This document shows, in pieces, positions 12,717 to 25,030 of a DNA stretch of 64,000 nucleotides; the first letter of the stretch is position 1; each line of letters begins with the position of its first letter. Made by a program: the position numbers and the translations under genes. Source of the stretch: Tetrahymena thermophila SB210 (Eukaryota > Ciliophora > Oligohymenophorea > Hymenostomatida > Tetrahymenidae); contig NW_002476454.1 in the NCBI RefSeq assembly GCF_000189635.1, forward strand, positions 496,001 to 560,000, read 5' to 3'. The notes beneath the pieces were generated by a model that saw nothing but the letters and a program-made list of their open reading frames with translations, was not told the DNA's origin and did no database searches.

Positions 12717-14121
12717 ATGAAGTATAGGTTATTATTTTAATAGCAATTAACCCTTATTCTTACTTTTCTGATTGCTATAAGATATTTAAAATTAGGAAGG
12801 CTAACATCTCTAAATAGGCCACTGCCCTTAAGAAAAATAGAATCTAAAAAGAATGAGTTTTTGCTATTTCGTCAAATTCGTTATAATTTATATAGCCATA
12901 TTTAAAATATCCTAATTTAAAAAAGGGTCCATAATTTTATGGATAGAAGGCTAAATTCTTTAAAGTCAAGTCTAAAAAAATATACTTGCAATCTATCTTG
13001 TAAGGATGTTTGTCATTTAATATTATTATTAAATATTAAATTATTAGACTAGTAACTCTAATTGTAAAAACCAAAAGAAGGCTATTCTAAAGCAAACTCA
13101 AGTTAGTTAAGCCTAAGTGAGAAATAATAGAAAGAATTATAATTATATGCTAATCATAAAAATAACTATGACTGTTAGAAATTAAATGCATAAAAAAGCA
13201 GCTAATTATTATTGAATTCAAAAATAGACACATATTTATCAAATATTGATAGTCATAATTAGCAATTATTACTTAATCTTTGCATACAAAATAGTAGTTA
13301 ATAAGCAAAGAACCAAAAGGCAGTAATGTTTTCAATTTTAATTTATCCAGAGAAATTTATGAATATAATTCTGTAAATCTTATAATAGTATTCCCCTAAT
13401 TTTTAAATATGTTAACAGTCTCTTATAATCCAAACAAATCTAAAACTTTTTTAAAGAATGTATAATTATTTTATTTGATCGTCAAGTTAAAGATCAAAGT
13501 TAATGTGAGTATTATTTTAAAAAAGGCAAGCTTATCATTAGGAAGAATTATTAATGCGACTAAATTTGAAATTTAGGATGCACTAAAAATAATAGCAAAT
13601 ACCTTTTAAAGAGTGTCATCTTCTTAAGTAGTTAAATATTGTATACTTGTCATAATAATTTAATAAACTAGTAGATATAATTTTTTTATCTCTTTTTTTA
13701 AATTATAAATTAAAAATAATCAAAGGATTTAAATAAATAATTAACACTTTAAATTTTAACACGTAACGAATATTCAGTAGAATAAATAAATGATTAATAA
13801 ACTCACAATTTGTCTAATTTTTTAAATTTCTACACGTAAATTATATACTTTTGCTAATAAATTCTTAAAAATAAATTTTTAATCATGCTATATTTTAATG
13901 CTTTATTATTTATATATTCTTTTTTCTATATAGCTAAAACAAGTATTACAGATATATCCTTGATTAACTTGTTTCTTTCAAAGCCCTGTACACGCTCTAC
14001 TAAGACCAAAAGACTAAAAATTGATCAAAAGTAATTTCATATTAAAACTTTCATTGATATTATGATTTAACATCTTTTACTAAATAATTAACAAATTATT
14101 AAGAATGATTTTTTATTGTGA
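12717..14121 (+). CDS. Hypothetical protein; first two exons clear, 3' structure unresolved
   Basis: ATG 12717 opens a frame that begins with a hydrophobic segment, consistent with a signal anchor, and is then strongly basic. A textbook intron (GTAAGG to ATTAG, 13000-13047, 48 nt) joins it in phase to a Gln/Asn/Ser/Lys-rich exon starting at 13048. That frame closes at TGA 13476-13478, giving about 238 aa. However, the more protein-like frame after about 13310 is another one. It includes L-G-R-I-I-N-A-T-K-F-E-I and a hydrophobic helix and runs to about 13840. A GTAAAT/TATATAG pair (about 13842-13934) would then splice it to a basic last exon ending at TGA 14119-14121. A 26-nt intron near 13290-13315 would link the frames. 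So this is one gene ending at 14121, a 238-aa gene followed by another, or a decaying gene. Confidence 0.42.
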
Positions 14122-14511
14122 AGATATAAAATTTAATTAATTTTAAAATGTCAATTTAAATAGCAAAATTATTATAAAGAAGAAAGAAAGAAATACTATC
14201 GAAAATATTTAAAAGGCAAAAGATAAAAATAAAAATATATTTTATCATAATTAGCCAAAAAATATTAACAAAAATAAATTAATCATAAGAAATTTTTGAA
14301 TTAAATTTTTTTATTCCACTTTAGTAAGATACATAATATTTTTTTTTGCAATGCTAAATTTATTAAAATAATCTTACAAGGCTTAATCCAAAAATTTGAA
14401 TTACTCGTTTATGATTAATTTATTAACTTTTCATTCAAATTATTATTATTTTTAGTATCTAAACTTTTTAATATTTTAAATAAAGCTAATCCTTAATTTA
14501 AAGTATAACCA

Positions 14512-15500
14512 TGTCTGTTGATACAGATGGTGACATATGATATATTATTTAATATTTATGCTTTTAAATTAATTTTGTTTATGCTACAGCTTCATTCTTT
14601 TATTATATTTAATAAAAAATAATTTTATCTTTCAAAAAAAACAAAATTAAGATTTTTTGAATCAGATTTACACTTCAAAAATTTTTCATTTTTTTTTCTC
14701 TTTTATTATTTTTTTTGTGTTTTAAATAATTAACTTATTGTTGAGAAATTAATTTTTAATATCTTATTAAGTTTTTCAAAGAGTTTGATATAAGTGCTAT
14801 CTGTTGAGATAAAACAATTAAAAAATGTGTCAATACTAACAGAAGATTTGTATAATAAGATGATGAATATAATCGTTATTCTGAAGATAATTAGTATAAA
14901 TTCTCATTAATCCTTGAATTTGACAGCATGAAATCCTACAATTCATATTTCAAATGGAATAATTTTTCAAATGTAATTAAATTTAAATGAGGTTTTAAGA
15001 AAAAAAAGAAAAACGAAATGCTTACATTGTTTAGCACCAAACAAATGACAAAAGCTGAAAGAACTAAGGTATTATCAAGGGTAGATAGAGATAATAGGTC
15101 AGTAAATATTAGTAAAACATAAATAAAATGAAATGCAATTTTTTTAATAGAACTTATTTGAGATAAATTTTACATTTGTATATTATCAATTAAAATTTTT
15201 TTGTAAACATTTGTAATTAATAACATCAATTCTCATAAAATCCATAGATAAGTAAGCTTATTCAATCATTCAAAAAAGTAAGCATACTTTAAAAAAATTT
15301 TTTAATTTGAATTAAAAAAATTATTTCAAAATATTAATCATATTTTAATGTACAATTTTGTGTCAAGCAGTCTTGAATAAACTTTCAAAAAAAGAGTCTT
15401 TATTAAATTTAGATGCTATTTTTTCAACCTTACCTAACTACAAAAGATAAAGTATGATATCTATTTAGCAGTTTGTTTTTTAAGAAAATTGAATATAAAT
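14512..15500 (+). pseudogene. Coding fragments, possibly a decayed or unresolved spliced gene
   Basis: Several short stretches look protein-coding but do not join. They are a start-like M-S-V-D-T-D-G-D at 14512; a frame through about 14811-14990 with an aromatic segment (Y-N-S-Y-F-K-W-N-N-F), which hits TGA and continues in the same frame as G-F-K-K-K-K-K and K-A-E-R-T-K-V-L-S-R-V-D up to a GT at about 15100; and a frame near 15362-15490 encoding L-N-K-L-S-K-K-E-S-L-L-N. An in-frame TGA in the middle, together with competing frames, suggests decay or a splice I cannot resolve. No family is recognised. Confidence 0.25.
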
Positions 15501-15926
15501 ATTAACCATTAGAAATTAAAATATAATTTAAATTAAATGAAATAAATTTAAAGTAAATATAAAGTATTTTACTTTGCTGAAATTTTTAAGGATTTGTTTG
15601 TTTATGGTATTTATAGATAAGTAATAGTAATCTTAATTGTATATAAAACTCGTAAAAAAGGGTTTAATCAACATATAAAAAAATAAATATTATAAAAAAC
15701 AAAATATAATTTGTTATAAATTAAATTTTTTATTTTGAATTAAGAAATCAAAAAAATAAAATGTTATGGGGAAGGTTAATTTGCCCATCCTCCATTTTTT
15801 TGAAAGTATACCCCTATATGTTTTTCTCTTTTGGTATAAAATATTATATCACAAATATTTATTTAGAATTTAATTAATTAATTAATTATAACAAATCAGC
15901 TAAATTGAAATATAAATAAATATAAA
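15501..15926. other. AT-rich spacer upstream of the cysteine-rich receptor gene
   Basis: No exon is supported. It contains a short GC-bearing patch near 15765-15830 and otherwise A/T runs. It is the likely promoter region of the gene starting at 15927. Confidence 0.5.
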
Positions 15927-18900
15927 ATGCTTATTAAGAGCAAAGCTAAAAAATATGCAACTTTATTCATTTTTTTGCAAAGTTTTTTAAACATTTAAAG
16001 ATGTATTTATGCTTTAGGAATTAATACTACGCACAGTGATTACAGTTAATTTAACTAAATTCTTTCTTTTGAGAAAGAATAAGTTAACAATTAAAAACAA
16101 TCTTAATGCTTAGAGTTTGATCAATTTAACCCAAAAAAATGCTTGAAATGTTAAAAAGGATATTTTTTAGATAGCTAATCTGAAAAATAATGTATAAAAT
16201 GCTAAAATGGGTGCTAATATTGTTAATCTATTGATGATTGCTTTAATGAAGGAGAGGATTAGATAAAGTAATTTAATTAAAATCCTACAAAAATATAATA
16301 GCACTTTAACTAGATAAAGAAAAGAAATTTGGCGGTTTGCTCGCCTGGCTAGTTTTTTCAGAATGGGTAATGCGTGAATTGCAGTTAACCATGTTTCAAT
16401 TGTATAAATTAAAGCTCTTTTTGCACAGATTGTATGACTGGATTTTATTTGAACAATAATTCTTGCGTAAGCTCTTGTCCTAATAATATGGTTATTTGTA
16501 AGTGATTTATTTATAAAAAAACAAACAAAATTTGACGTTTTTATTTTAAATTTAATAGAAGGAAATATGTGTTAACAAAATTGCAATTAAGGATTCTACT
16601 TAGATTTTACTTCAAATAAATGTCAATAATGTCCTTCTAACTGTATTAATTGCTTAAATTAGTATTAGTGCTATAATGGATGTCAGCCAAATTATTTTTT
16701 GTTAGATGGATAATGCTTATAAACATGTCCCTCAGGATATTTTTCTGTTTCAGGAACATTTTCCTAATGTCAAAAATGCTTATAATATTGTTAAACTTGC
16801 AAAAATGGGACTACTTGCTAGTCATGTAGTTTTTTTTTTAAAAAAAATAAATCTTACAAATTTATTAATAAAAATTAGGTATTTCTGGTTATTTTTTAGA
16901 TTCAGTAACTTAAACTTGTCTACCATGTCCCTATAATTGTTAAAACTGTACAAGCCAAGATCCATCTACTTGCACTAGTTGTATTATCAAACTTAGTCCT
17001 TGCTTACAGTCATACTAATGCTAATTCCCTTCTGGATATTACTTTGATAGCTAATGCAAGAAAATTTCTTGCCCAAATAATTGTAGCAGGTGTAATGAAA
17101 ATGGATGTTTTTAGTGCAATGACTCATACTTCATAGTTTAGTCAAATAGTAATTAAAAATTTTATTCTATTTTTTTTAAATAATATTTTTCAATCGCTTA
17201 CATAAAACTATAAAAAATGCATCTTTACCATTTTTTAATCTTAAAAAAAATAAATTTTATAGAATTTTAAATATTTTGAATTATTTGTAGATTTATCTAT
17301 CATATATTTTTAATGAAAATTTATCATTCATGAATAAAATAAATTTTAAAAATATTCTAACTCTTATGAAACGTTTAAATAAAAGATAAATTGATATGCC
17401 AAAATTGTCATGGCAGTTGTTTGAATTGCTCTGGAAGTCTCTCTAATCAGTGCACTTAATGTATTTCTTCTTTAGTATTTTATAATAATTAATGCCTGAC
17501 TCAGTGTCCTTAGGGTTACTATTAAAATTCATAAAATGTTTGTGTAATTTGCCCAAGCAATTTGAATTGTGCTTCTTGCTAAAATTCCACTCAATGTACA
17601 ACATGCAAAAATGGTTATTATATGTCTACTTAACAGAATACACAATAACAGGTATGTATGCCTTGCGATCCTGCATGCAAACTTTGCACTGGGCCTACTT
17701 CCTCAAACTGTCTGGGCTGTTTGGCTGGATAATAAGTATGCAATAATTGTGCAGCAGGATATTTTTAAGATGGATAAACTTGTTTTAAAATGTCTTCTTA
17801 ATCTATTTGTAGCAATTAAACATTTCCTAATTATGTTAAATATTATTGTTAAAAATGTCCAACAAATTGCTTGACTTGCAATTAAAATTCTTGTACTTAA
17901 TGCATAAACAACACTTATTATCTATTTACAGATGGAACTTGCTAATAATGCTCTTAATCAATTTAAAATTGCTTAACTTGCTTAAATCAAACAGTATGTT
18001 CATCTTGCCAAAATGGTTTCAGATTGGATTCTTAATCAGGATTATGTTTACCTTATTGTCCTCCAGTTGACGGATATTATCAATTACCTGATTTAACCTG
18101 CACTACTTGCCCATAAGGATGCTTAAAGTGTTCTTAATAAGGCTCTAAATTTGTTTAGTGCAGTTCTTGTTTAGATGGATACTACCTAGACCCTAATACA
18201 AATTTATGTTTTACTTGCAGTTCTAATTGTTTATTATGTAACGATGCAAACTCTTGTGCTAAATGTAGTATAAATAATTATTTAATGCCAGCTATAAATA
18301 ATTAACCTTCTTTTTGTGTTGCTTCTTGTTAACCTGGTTATTATAAAGAAACAGATTCAAGACTTTGTATTTAATGTAATATTGATAACTGTACGTAGTG
18401 TACTGGCCCCACTTCATGTTCTATATGCTCTGCTGGATATTTTATAGATATAATATACAAAACATGCAACTAGTGCTCAGATAATTGCCTAATTTGTACA
18501 AATAGCTAAAATTGTACCAGGTGTGCTACAAATTTTATACTCACTTAAAATGGAGATGGTTCAAGTAAAAAATTTTTTTTCAATACTTACAATATAAAAA
18601 TATATTATTAAACATTTTCAAAAAGAAATTATTAATATCTTAATAAAAAGTAAGCTGTGTAAGATCTTGCTTATAGAACTAATATGTAAGCACTAATCCT
18701 TCTACTTGTGTTGATTGTAATAAATCTAAGTGCTTATTTTGCTACTCAGATAATAGGTGCATGGCATGTACTAACAATTATTATCTATATGTTAATCCCT
18801 CTGACCCTAATAATAGTACTTGTTAGCAATGTGATAGCCGATGTAGCTCTTGTTATGGACCAAATGTAAATTAATGTTACTCTTGTACTGCTGGTAATTA

Positions 18901-21900
18901 CCTTTTAAATAATTCATGTTTGACTTCAAGCTAATGCTTAGCTTTAGGAGGATACTATACTGATGATCTTAAACAGCTTTGTTCTAGTTGTTATCCCCTT
19001 TGTAAAAGTTGCTTAACCAGTAATTAGTAACAATGTTTATCTTGCATAAGTGGTTATTTCTTATCAAATAACAGCTGTATTCCATGTGATCCTTCATGTC
19101 TTACATGTGGAACCTCAAGCACTTCATGCCTAAGCTGTTTTAGTGGGTATTTTTTAAATTAAGCCACTAACAAATGCATTAAAAGTTCTGATAGCTGTCC
19201 ATCAGGTTTTTATTAAGATAATATCTCAAATTCTTGTAAATCTTGCTAGGTAAATATGATTAATTTATTTAATAATATAAATCAATTTTATAAATAAAGA
19301 CTCCATGCTCAACTTGCAGCGGGCCCTCTATTTTTGAGTGCACCAAATGTGTAAATGGGTATTACTACAATTAAAGTAGTATAATAAAATGCATTCAGTG
19401 TAGTTAAAGTTGTTAATTATGCCATTCATAACAAGATTAAATAACTAATAAATTAACACAAGTCTGTGATACATGCTCAAATGGTTATTATAAATCTGAT
19501 CCAAGTTAAATATAATGTAAATAGTGTAATTAATAGTAGTATAGTAAAAATAATTAATGCTTTAACTGCGATAGTAGCTGCAATACTTGCATAGATGGAT
19601 AACCTACAAGTTGTACTTCTTGTCCACCAAAATATTATGTCTTGAAATAGAGTCCAAGTGATCTATCAGGTAGATGTGATAACTGCTATTAGGGTTGCTT
19701 AACTTGCCTTTCAAATGCTCAAAACTAATGTCAAAGCTGCGTTTAAGGGTATTTCTTTTATAATAATTAATGCTATATTAGTTGTCCATATCAATTAGTG
19801 CCAGATAAAAATTCAATATGCTAATGTCAAATAGTAATGATTTATTTATTCATTTATAAATTAACCACAAAATATCTTTTTATTTTTATAATTTATAGGC
19901 TGGATGCTCAAAGTGTTAAATAGATGGCGTAAGATAACTTGCAGTGTGTGTGAGTTGTTCGAATCCATAGTATTTTTTATATAACTCAAGTTGCTTAAGT
20001 GCTTGTCCTGCAAACTTATTTAGCAATTTTATAAAAATGCAGTGCGTCGATAAATGTTAATAAACTGAATATTTAAATCAGAACCTAAAATAATGCACTA
20101 GTAATTGTTCGTTCTATTCTTATACAGATATTACAACAAACTAAAAAATTTGCACAAATAAATGCCCAGATGGATATTTTACAGATTTGATAAATAATGT
20201 TTGCACATTATGTGATTAAAGGTGTTCTACTTGTAATGGGCCTACAAATTCTTCTTGCATCACTTGTAGCTTTGGAAATTTAATGCATGAAGGTACAAAT
20301 ATTTGTAACAACATATGTTTGAATGGATATGTACTCGATACTCAAAAAACTTCGTGTTAAATATGCTAAATAAACTGTTCATCTTGTATATAGAGCTAAG
20401 TACTTTATATTAATTAATGCTTAAAATAATGCCCTTTTGGATTCATCGTTTAAAGCGGTACAAATAGATGCATTGCTACATCTTATCAAAGCGTATAAAT
20501 TCTAAATTCAGATGTTCTTTCAAAATAAGGTGTTTCTCCCTTTTTAGACCTTGAAATAGAAGGTGTTTTAGTTAATATAGATCCAGGAAAGATAATAAGC
20601 ATAGAATGGAAATTAATTAGCTCGACAGATTAAACTATACAATAACTTTTTACAGGAACTAACAATTTTGTGTTTAAATATAATCTCATTTTACTAATCA
20701 GTTAAAAATATTTAAGAGGAAACTAGAAACATATCTTTTAATTAGAAGTCACCCTACCAAATAATGTTATTTTTGACTAAAGTGTAGTTGTTTTAGTAAA
20801 AAGAGAAATGCTAGGTGGAAAATTTACTGTTAATTAAGCATATTAAGATGCAAATAGTGTTTTTAACAATTTTTATTCTTTTTCTATGGGATATTTTGAT
20901 ACATCCAGACCACAGCTTATTTATAGAATTTAGTGTGAAAGAATTAAAATAGTTAATAGCATATATTTGGTTTCATATGAGAATTTGCTTTTGTTTGATG
21001 AAGTTTTAGTTAATTTAATGCAGCCATAAAATGGATAATCAAATGTTCTTATAGATGACAGTTATTAATCTTCTACTGATAAATACTTCTTCCCTGTTTT
21101 AAATGTTGACCAAAATTTTATGTGCTCTTTAATAATTAGGGGTAATTCATCAAGCAGTGATACAGTTTAACAAAAAAAGCAGTAAGATTTTGCTATTTTA
21201 TTCCAAAACTTAACCATACCTGCTTTTACTTAAGGTTTATAACAATTAAATTAGTAAATTCAAAGTATTATAAGTTAAGCTGAGAAAAACCCTAGTTAAA
21301 TATAAATTAGCCAATGGGTTTAAATGGCCTATTCATTAGACCATGTGATTAAATAAACAGCAGCAGATTAATTAGCATTTTAGCTGATTTAAAATTCATT
21401 AGATATGGAAATAAATTATTAATCAAATCCCCCAACAATACAATAAGCAAATAAAATTTGGATGAACTTTTTTTAAAATTGTAATTTAAGCACAGATTCG
21501 TAAAATAGTATCTATTGTAAATGTTAAGATTAGTATGTAGGTGTTTTTTGCTAGTATAGTTCAATAGACACCTAAGTTTAATTGCTAATAAGAGTTTCTA
21601 ATTTATTACAAAACTATATTATCAATGGTATCTAGCAATAGATTGTATCAAATACTAATAATGTTTCTATGAGTTATGTGCCTTTAATCAGAAAATTACT
21701 AAGTTATAACTTAAACCTTAGCAACTCAAACTTATTTTTTGCATCTGTCATTCAATACTTAGCTCTGATTTCATAAACAAAAAATTAAAGTTAAATACTT
21801 GATTTTGTTCAAGATATATTTATTATTATGGAAGATTTGTAGTTAAATATTATGGTTTCTTCCTTTGATTCAGCAACTGCCAGAACAATAATTATAAATT

Positions 21901-24524
21901 AACTTAATATGCTTAAAGATACTTGGGGTATTTATTTCTCAAATAACTCCTATTTAGGATAGACTTTAACCCTAATAGGTAATTTCTGTAAGGTAAACTT
22001 AGTTACATTATAGTTATCTAGGATAAATGATAAAAAAATAAGTTAATAAAATAAATAATAAACATATTTGATGGTAACTTATGATAGTATAAGTATTAAT
22101 ATACCACCAGAAGTTGTTTTAGATTGGAATAAACTTACAATTATTTAAAGAGTTAATCCTTTTTTACCACAATTTAAATCTGATACTTATTCAATCTTAT
22201 TGTCTCCTATTTATGATATTGATCTATTTTCTGATGAAAGCTAGTAAAAGATCAAATACAGTAACATGTAATAGCCCTTTTAAATTTAGTTAACCCTCTA
22301 AGCTCCTTTAATAATGAATGAAACTTCTAAAATTACCTCTTCGTTATTTGAATGTGTTTATTTTGATGAGAATACAAATCAATGGTCTAATAATGGAATT
22401 AATTTAATAAAAGTAGTAAATAATAACACTATTGTGTGCTAAACTTATCATCTAAGTCGATTTGCTGTTAGGAAAGCTGATCATACTCCAAATTACTCTA
22501 GTAAAGTAATTGATACAAAATCACTTTCTTAGATACTTCCTTAATCTGAAGTTTAAATAGTTACTTACGTTCCAACTTAACCAGGATAAAAAAGTTAATC
22601 CTTTTAGGATTGGTTAAAATAAGACTTAATTTAATCTTTAAATCTACAGAATGCTAATAAGAATCCTTACTATATTGATTCTTTTGTCGAAATTTAGAAT
22701 TAAAATATTGTAATACTGAATCATCTTCAATTCCCAGGGATAATTCCTTTTAAATATCCAGATAACTTTTAAACACCATTTGGTTTATATTTCGTATTGG
22801 TTTGGTTATTAGTCTTACTAACACTGGTTCTTCTAATTAAATTTTAGGTTACTTAAATCATACAGAATATGATTTAGTTTATTATCTAAAGAATTAAAAA
22901 AGATGAAGCTGAAAAAAAAGAAAAGTAGGAGAGAGAGTAGAAAAAAAAAGAAAAAGAAAATAAAAAAGAGGGTAAGTAAGATAAAAATAGTGATTAAAAC
23001 GATATTGAACTAGGATTAAACACTATCGGAAAAACTGAAGAAGATGAAAATAATAGAGACTTAGCTTTGCTAAATAAAATTAAAAAAGACATGAACTTGC
23101 TTTATTAGTCTAATAACTTGGATACACCCAACAACAGATAATAAAATGAAATCAAAAATAAAAATGAAGATTTAGTTTAGTTTATTGATAAGATCAAGCT
23201 AAAAAAGTATTAAAGCGACAAAGAAGATATTGGTTTTGGATCTTTTGCAGAGAAAAGACTTAAACAGATAAGTTAAAATGAGAATTAGCAACTTTCTAGC
23301 TCAAATTTTAAAAAGAATTAGTAGATAAATGAAGTTTAAAGGTCTAATAAGCGTAAGGATAGTGTTCTGAGCATATATTCAAGACGAAGTCCAAAATCAA
23401 ATACCAATAAAAACAGCTAAGGAATCCAAGATTCTGTAATAGAAAAAAATGCAATAGCAGAAATTTGGAATGAATAAGATTTTTTCATGAAATAAAACAT
23501 GATATAAATTTAAAAAAATAGTAAAAATCAAGATAGAAATTTAAGTTAAGACAATGGTAATTAGGTTATTTTTATAAAGAATCCTTTGAACTAGTTTAAT
23601 TGGTATAACCATCACCCATTGATTTCTATTTTTGTTAAGCAAAATAAGCTATTAAGTAGTAAACTACTTATTATTTTGTAATTTAATATTGTATTTTTAA
23701 GTTTAGGTGCTTGCAGCACAATTACAAACGACTTAAATAATGTAGAAGCTTATTTCATCACAATATTAGTCGCTCCTGCTATCACTTAGTTTTTTTATTC
23801 GTTGTATAACTTTTTTTTCTTTCAAGCTTCATAGTCATTAAAGTATTCTTCTTTGAGAGGAGGCTCGCTGCATTTTGCTTAAGCATTTAATTCTAGGTAT
23901 AGAATAGGACTCTTAGTGATTTCAGTTTTAATCTTTATAGGAGATAGTATTCTGTTGATATTGTTTGGGTAAAAGCGCTATATAAAAGATTATGGTCCAG
24001 TGTTGGTTCGCTTTGCAATCTCTGCTGTAGTTGATATTTTTCTCGTAGAGATATTATTTTTATTAATTGCTTATGTTATTTTCAAGTTTTAGAAAAAAAT
24101 ATCGCCCTTTAGATATTATTTGTATTTTATTGTGAAGGGATATGCTATTAATTTTGCTGAAATCTCAGATTTCTATGTTAAGGTAATTTCTACTTACAGC
24201 AATATTTTTATTTTATTTTATACTTAAAAATATAGAAATCAGAAAAAGATTAAAACGAGTAGAGAAAAATAAGAAATATTGCATTTAACGGTGACATCTA
24301 AAACAAAAAAAGAGAGAAGCTATCAAAGAAAGTATGAAAATATATTTTATAAATTTTAAATAAAATAATTATTTAAATTGGTCCATTTTCTTTTTAATAA
24401 TATTATAATTTTTTTATAATAGAAAGCTGAGAAAAAAAATAAAGGATAAGAAGGAGGAAAGAAAAATAAGGAGCATGTGAAATTAGAAAAAAAGAAAATT
24501 AAAATAGAAAAATCAGAAAATTGA
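15927..24524 (+). CDS. Giant cysteine-rich membrane receptor with GPS motif, polycystin-1/REJ-like
   Basis: Seven exons are joined in phase: introns 16498-16558, 16826-16878, 17149-17385, 18565-18650, 19250-19299 and 19834-19898 all start GTAA or GTAG and end AG. They give 2681 aa, ending at TGA 24522. A basic/hydrophobic signal peptide is followed by roughly residues 60-1330 of furin-like cysteine-rich repeats (C-x2-C, C-x-G-Y-F/Y, C-x2-C). A β-rich extracellular region comes next. At 22350-22470 there is a GPS signature: Cys, Trp, Cys, then H-L-S-R-F-A-V with the cleavage triplet at residues 1991-1993. One TM helix follows (about 2100-2122), then a highly charged cytoplasmic loop, then a multi-helix block (about 2374-2567) opening with H-P-L as in polycystin-1. 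I saw no PLAT domain. It is probably a surface or ciliary mechanosensor or adhesion receptor. An A/T-rich stretch at 24340-24420 could be a further intron, which would move the stop to 24478. Confidence 0.85.
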
Positions 24525-25030
24525 ATAAGGAAATAATCTTAATAAATTATTTTATTTCTAATAAGTTAAAACTTTTATATTTTATTTTTTAAAATATTTT
24601 GAAATTTGCTGAAATTCTTTTCATACTAATTATTAATTAGAATATTTTGGAATATTTTTCTTTAATTTAGAAGATAATTAGAAAAAATACATACTTCTTT
24701 CTTTTTGAAACAAGATATTTATTTATATATACAAGATTTAATTTATAAATTTATTAAAATTATGGAAAATAACCCATATAAATAGATTTGTTGATTATAT
24801 TAAAAAAAGTGAGTGATTGAGTGTATGTATATTAATAAAATTACTTAGAAATTATTATATTAACTCTTTATACAATAGATTTGTATATACATGTATGTGA
24901 GTTAAGTAAGTCTCAAAAAAAAGGTAAAATTTATAATTTTTCAAACTCACATATATATATTTTTTTAATTAAAAGTGATACAAAAACTTTGAAATTAGTA
25001 ATTTATTATTAGGAAGGACAACTCGTTATA
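24525..25030. other. AT-rich spacer
   Basis: There is no coding signal. At 24810-24910 there are repeated GTATGTA/TGTATATACATGTATGTGAG words, including the self-complementary core TATACATGTATG. It lies upstream of the RING/TRAF gene and may contain its promoter. Confidence 0.55.

Noticed and set aside
12719..12856. Frame with an internal TGA that at first looked like a selenocysteine or readthrough codon
   Set aside because: The neighbouring frame starting at ATG 12717 is open without TGA and splices cleanly, so the TGA frame is the shadow.
16706..18070. Several 70-100 codon plus-strand ORFs
   Set aside because: They are standard-code shadows in other frames of the cysteine-rich repeat exons.
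19950..19975. TTCGAATCC, similar to a tRNA T-loop
   Set aside because: It lies inside the cysteine-rich receptor gene as codons for Cys-Ser-Asn-Pro and has no flanking cloverleaf.
24340..24420. Possible extra intron near the end of the receptor gene
   Set aside because: The GTATGA/ATAATAG borders look intron-like, but both spliced and unspliced readings end within 45 bases of each other, so I kept the unspliced form and noted the alternative.
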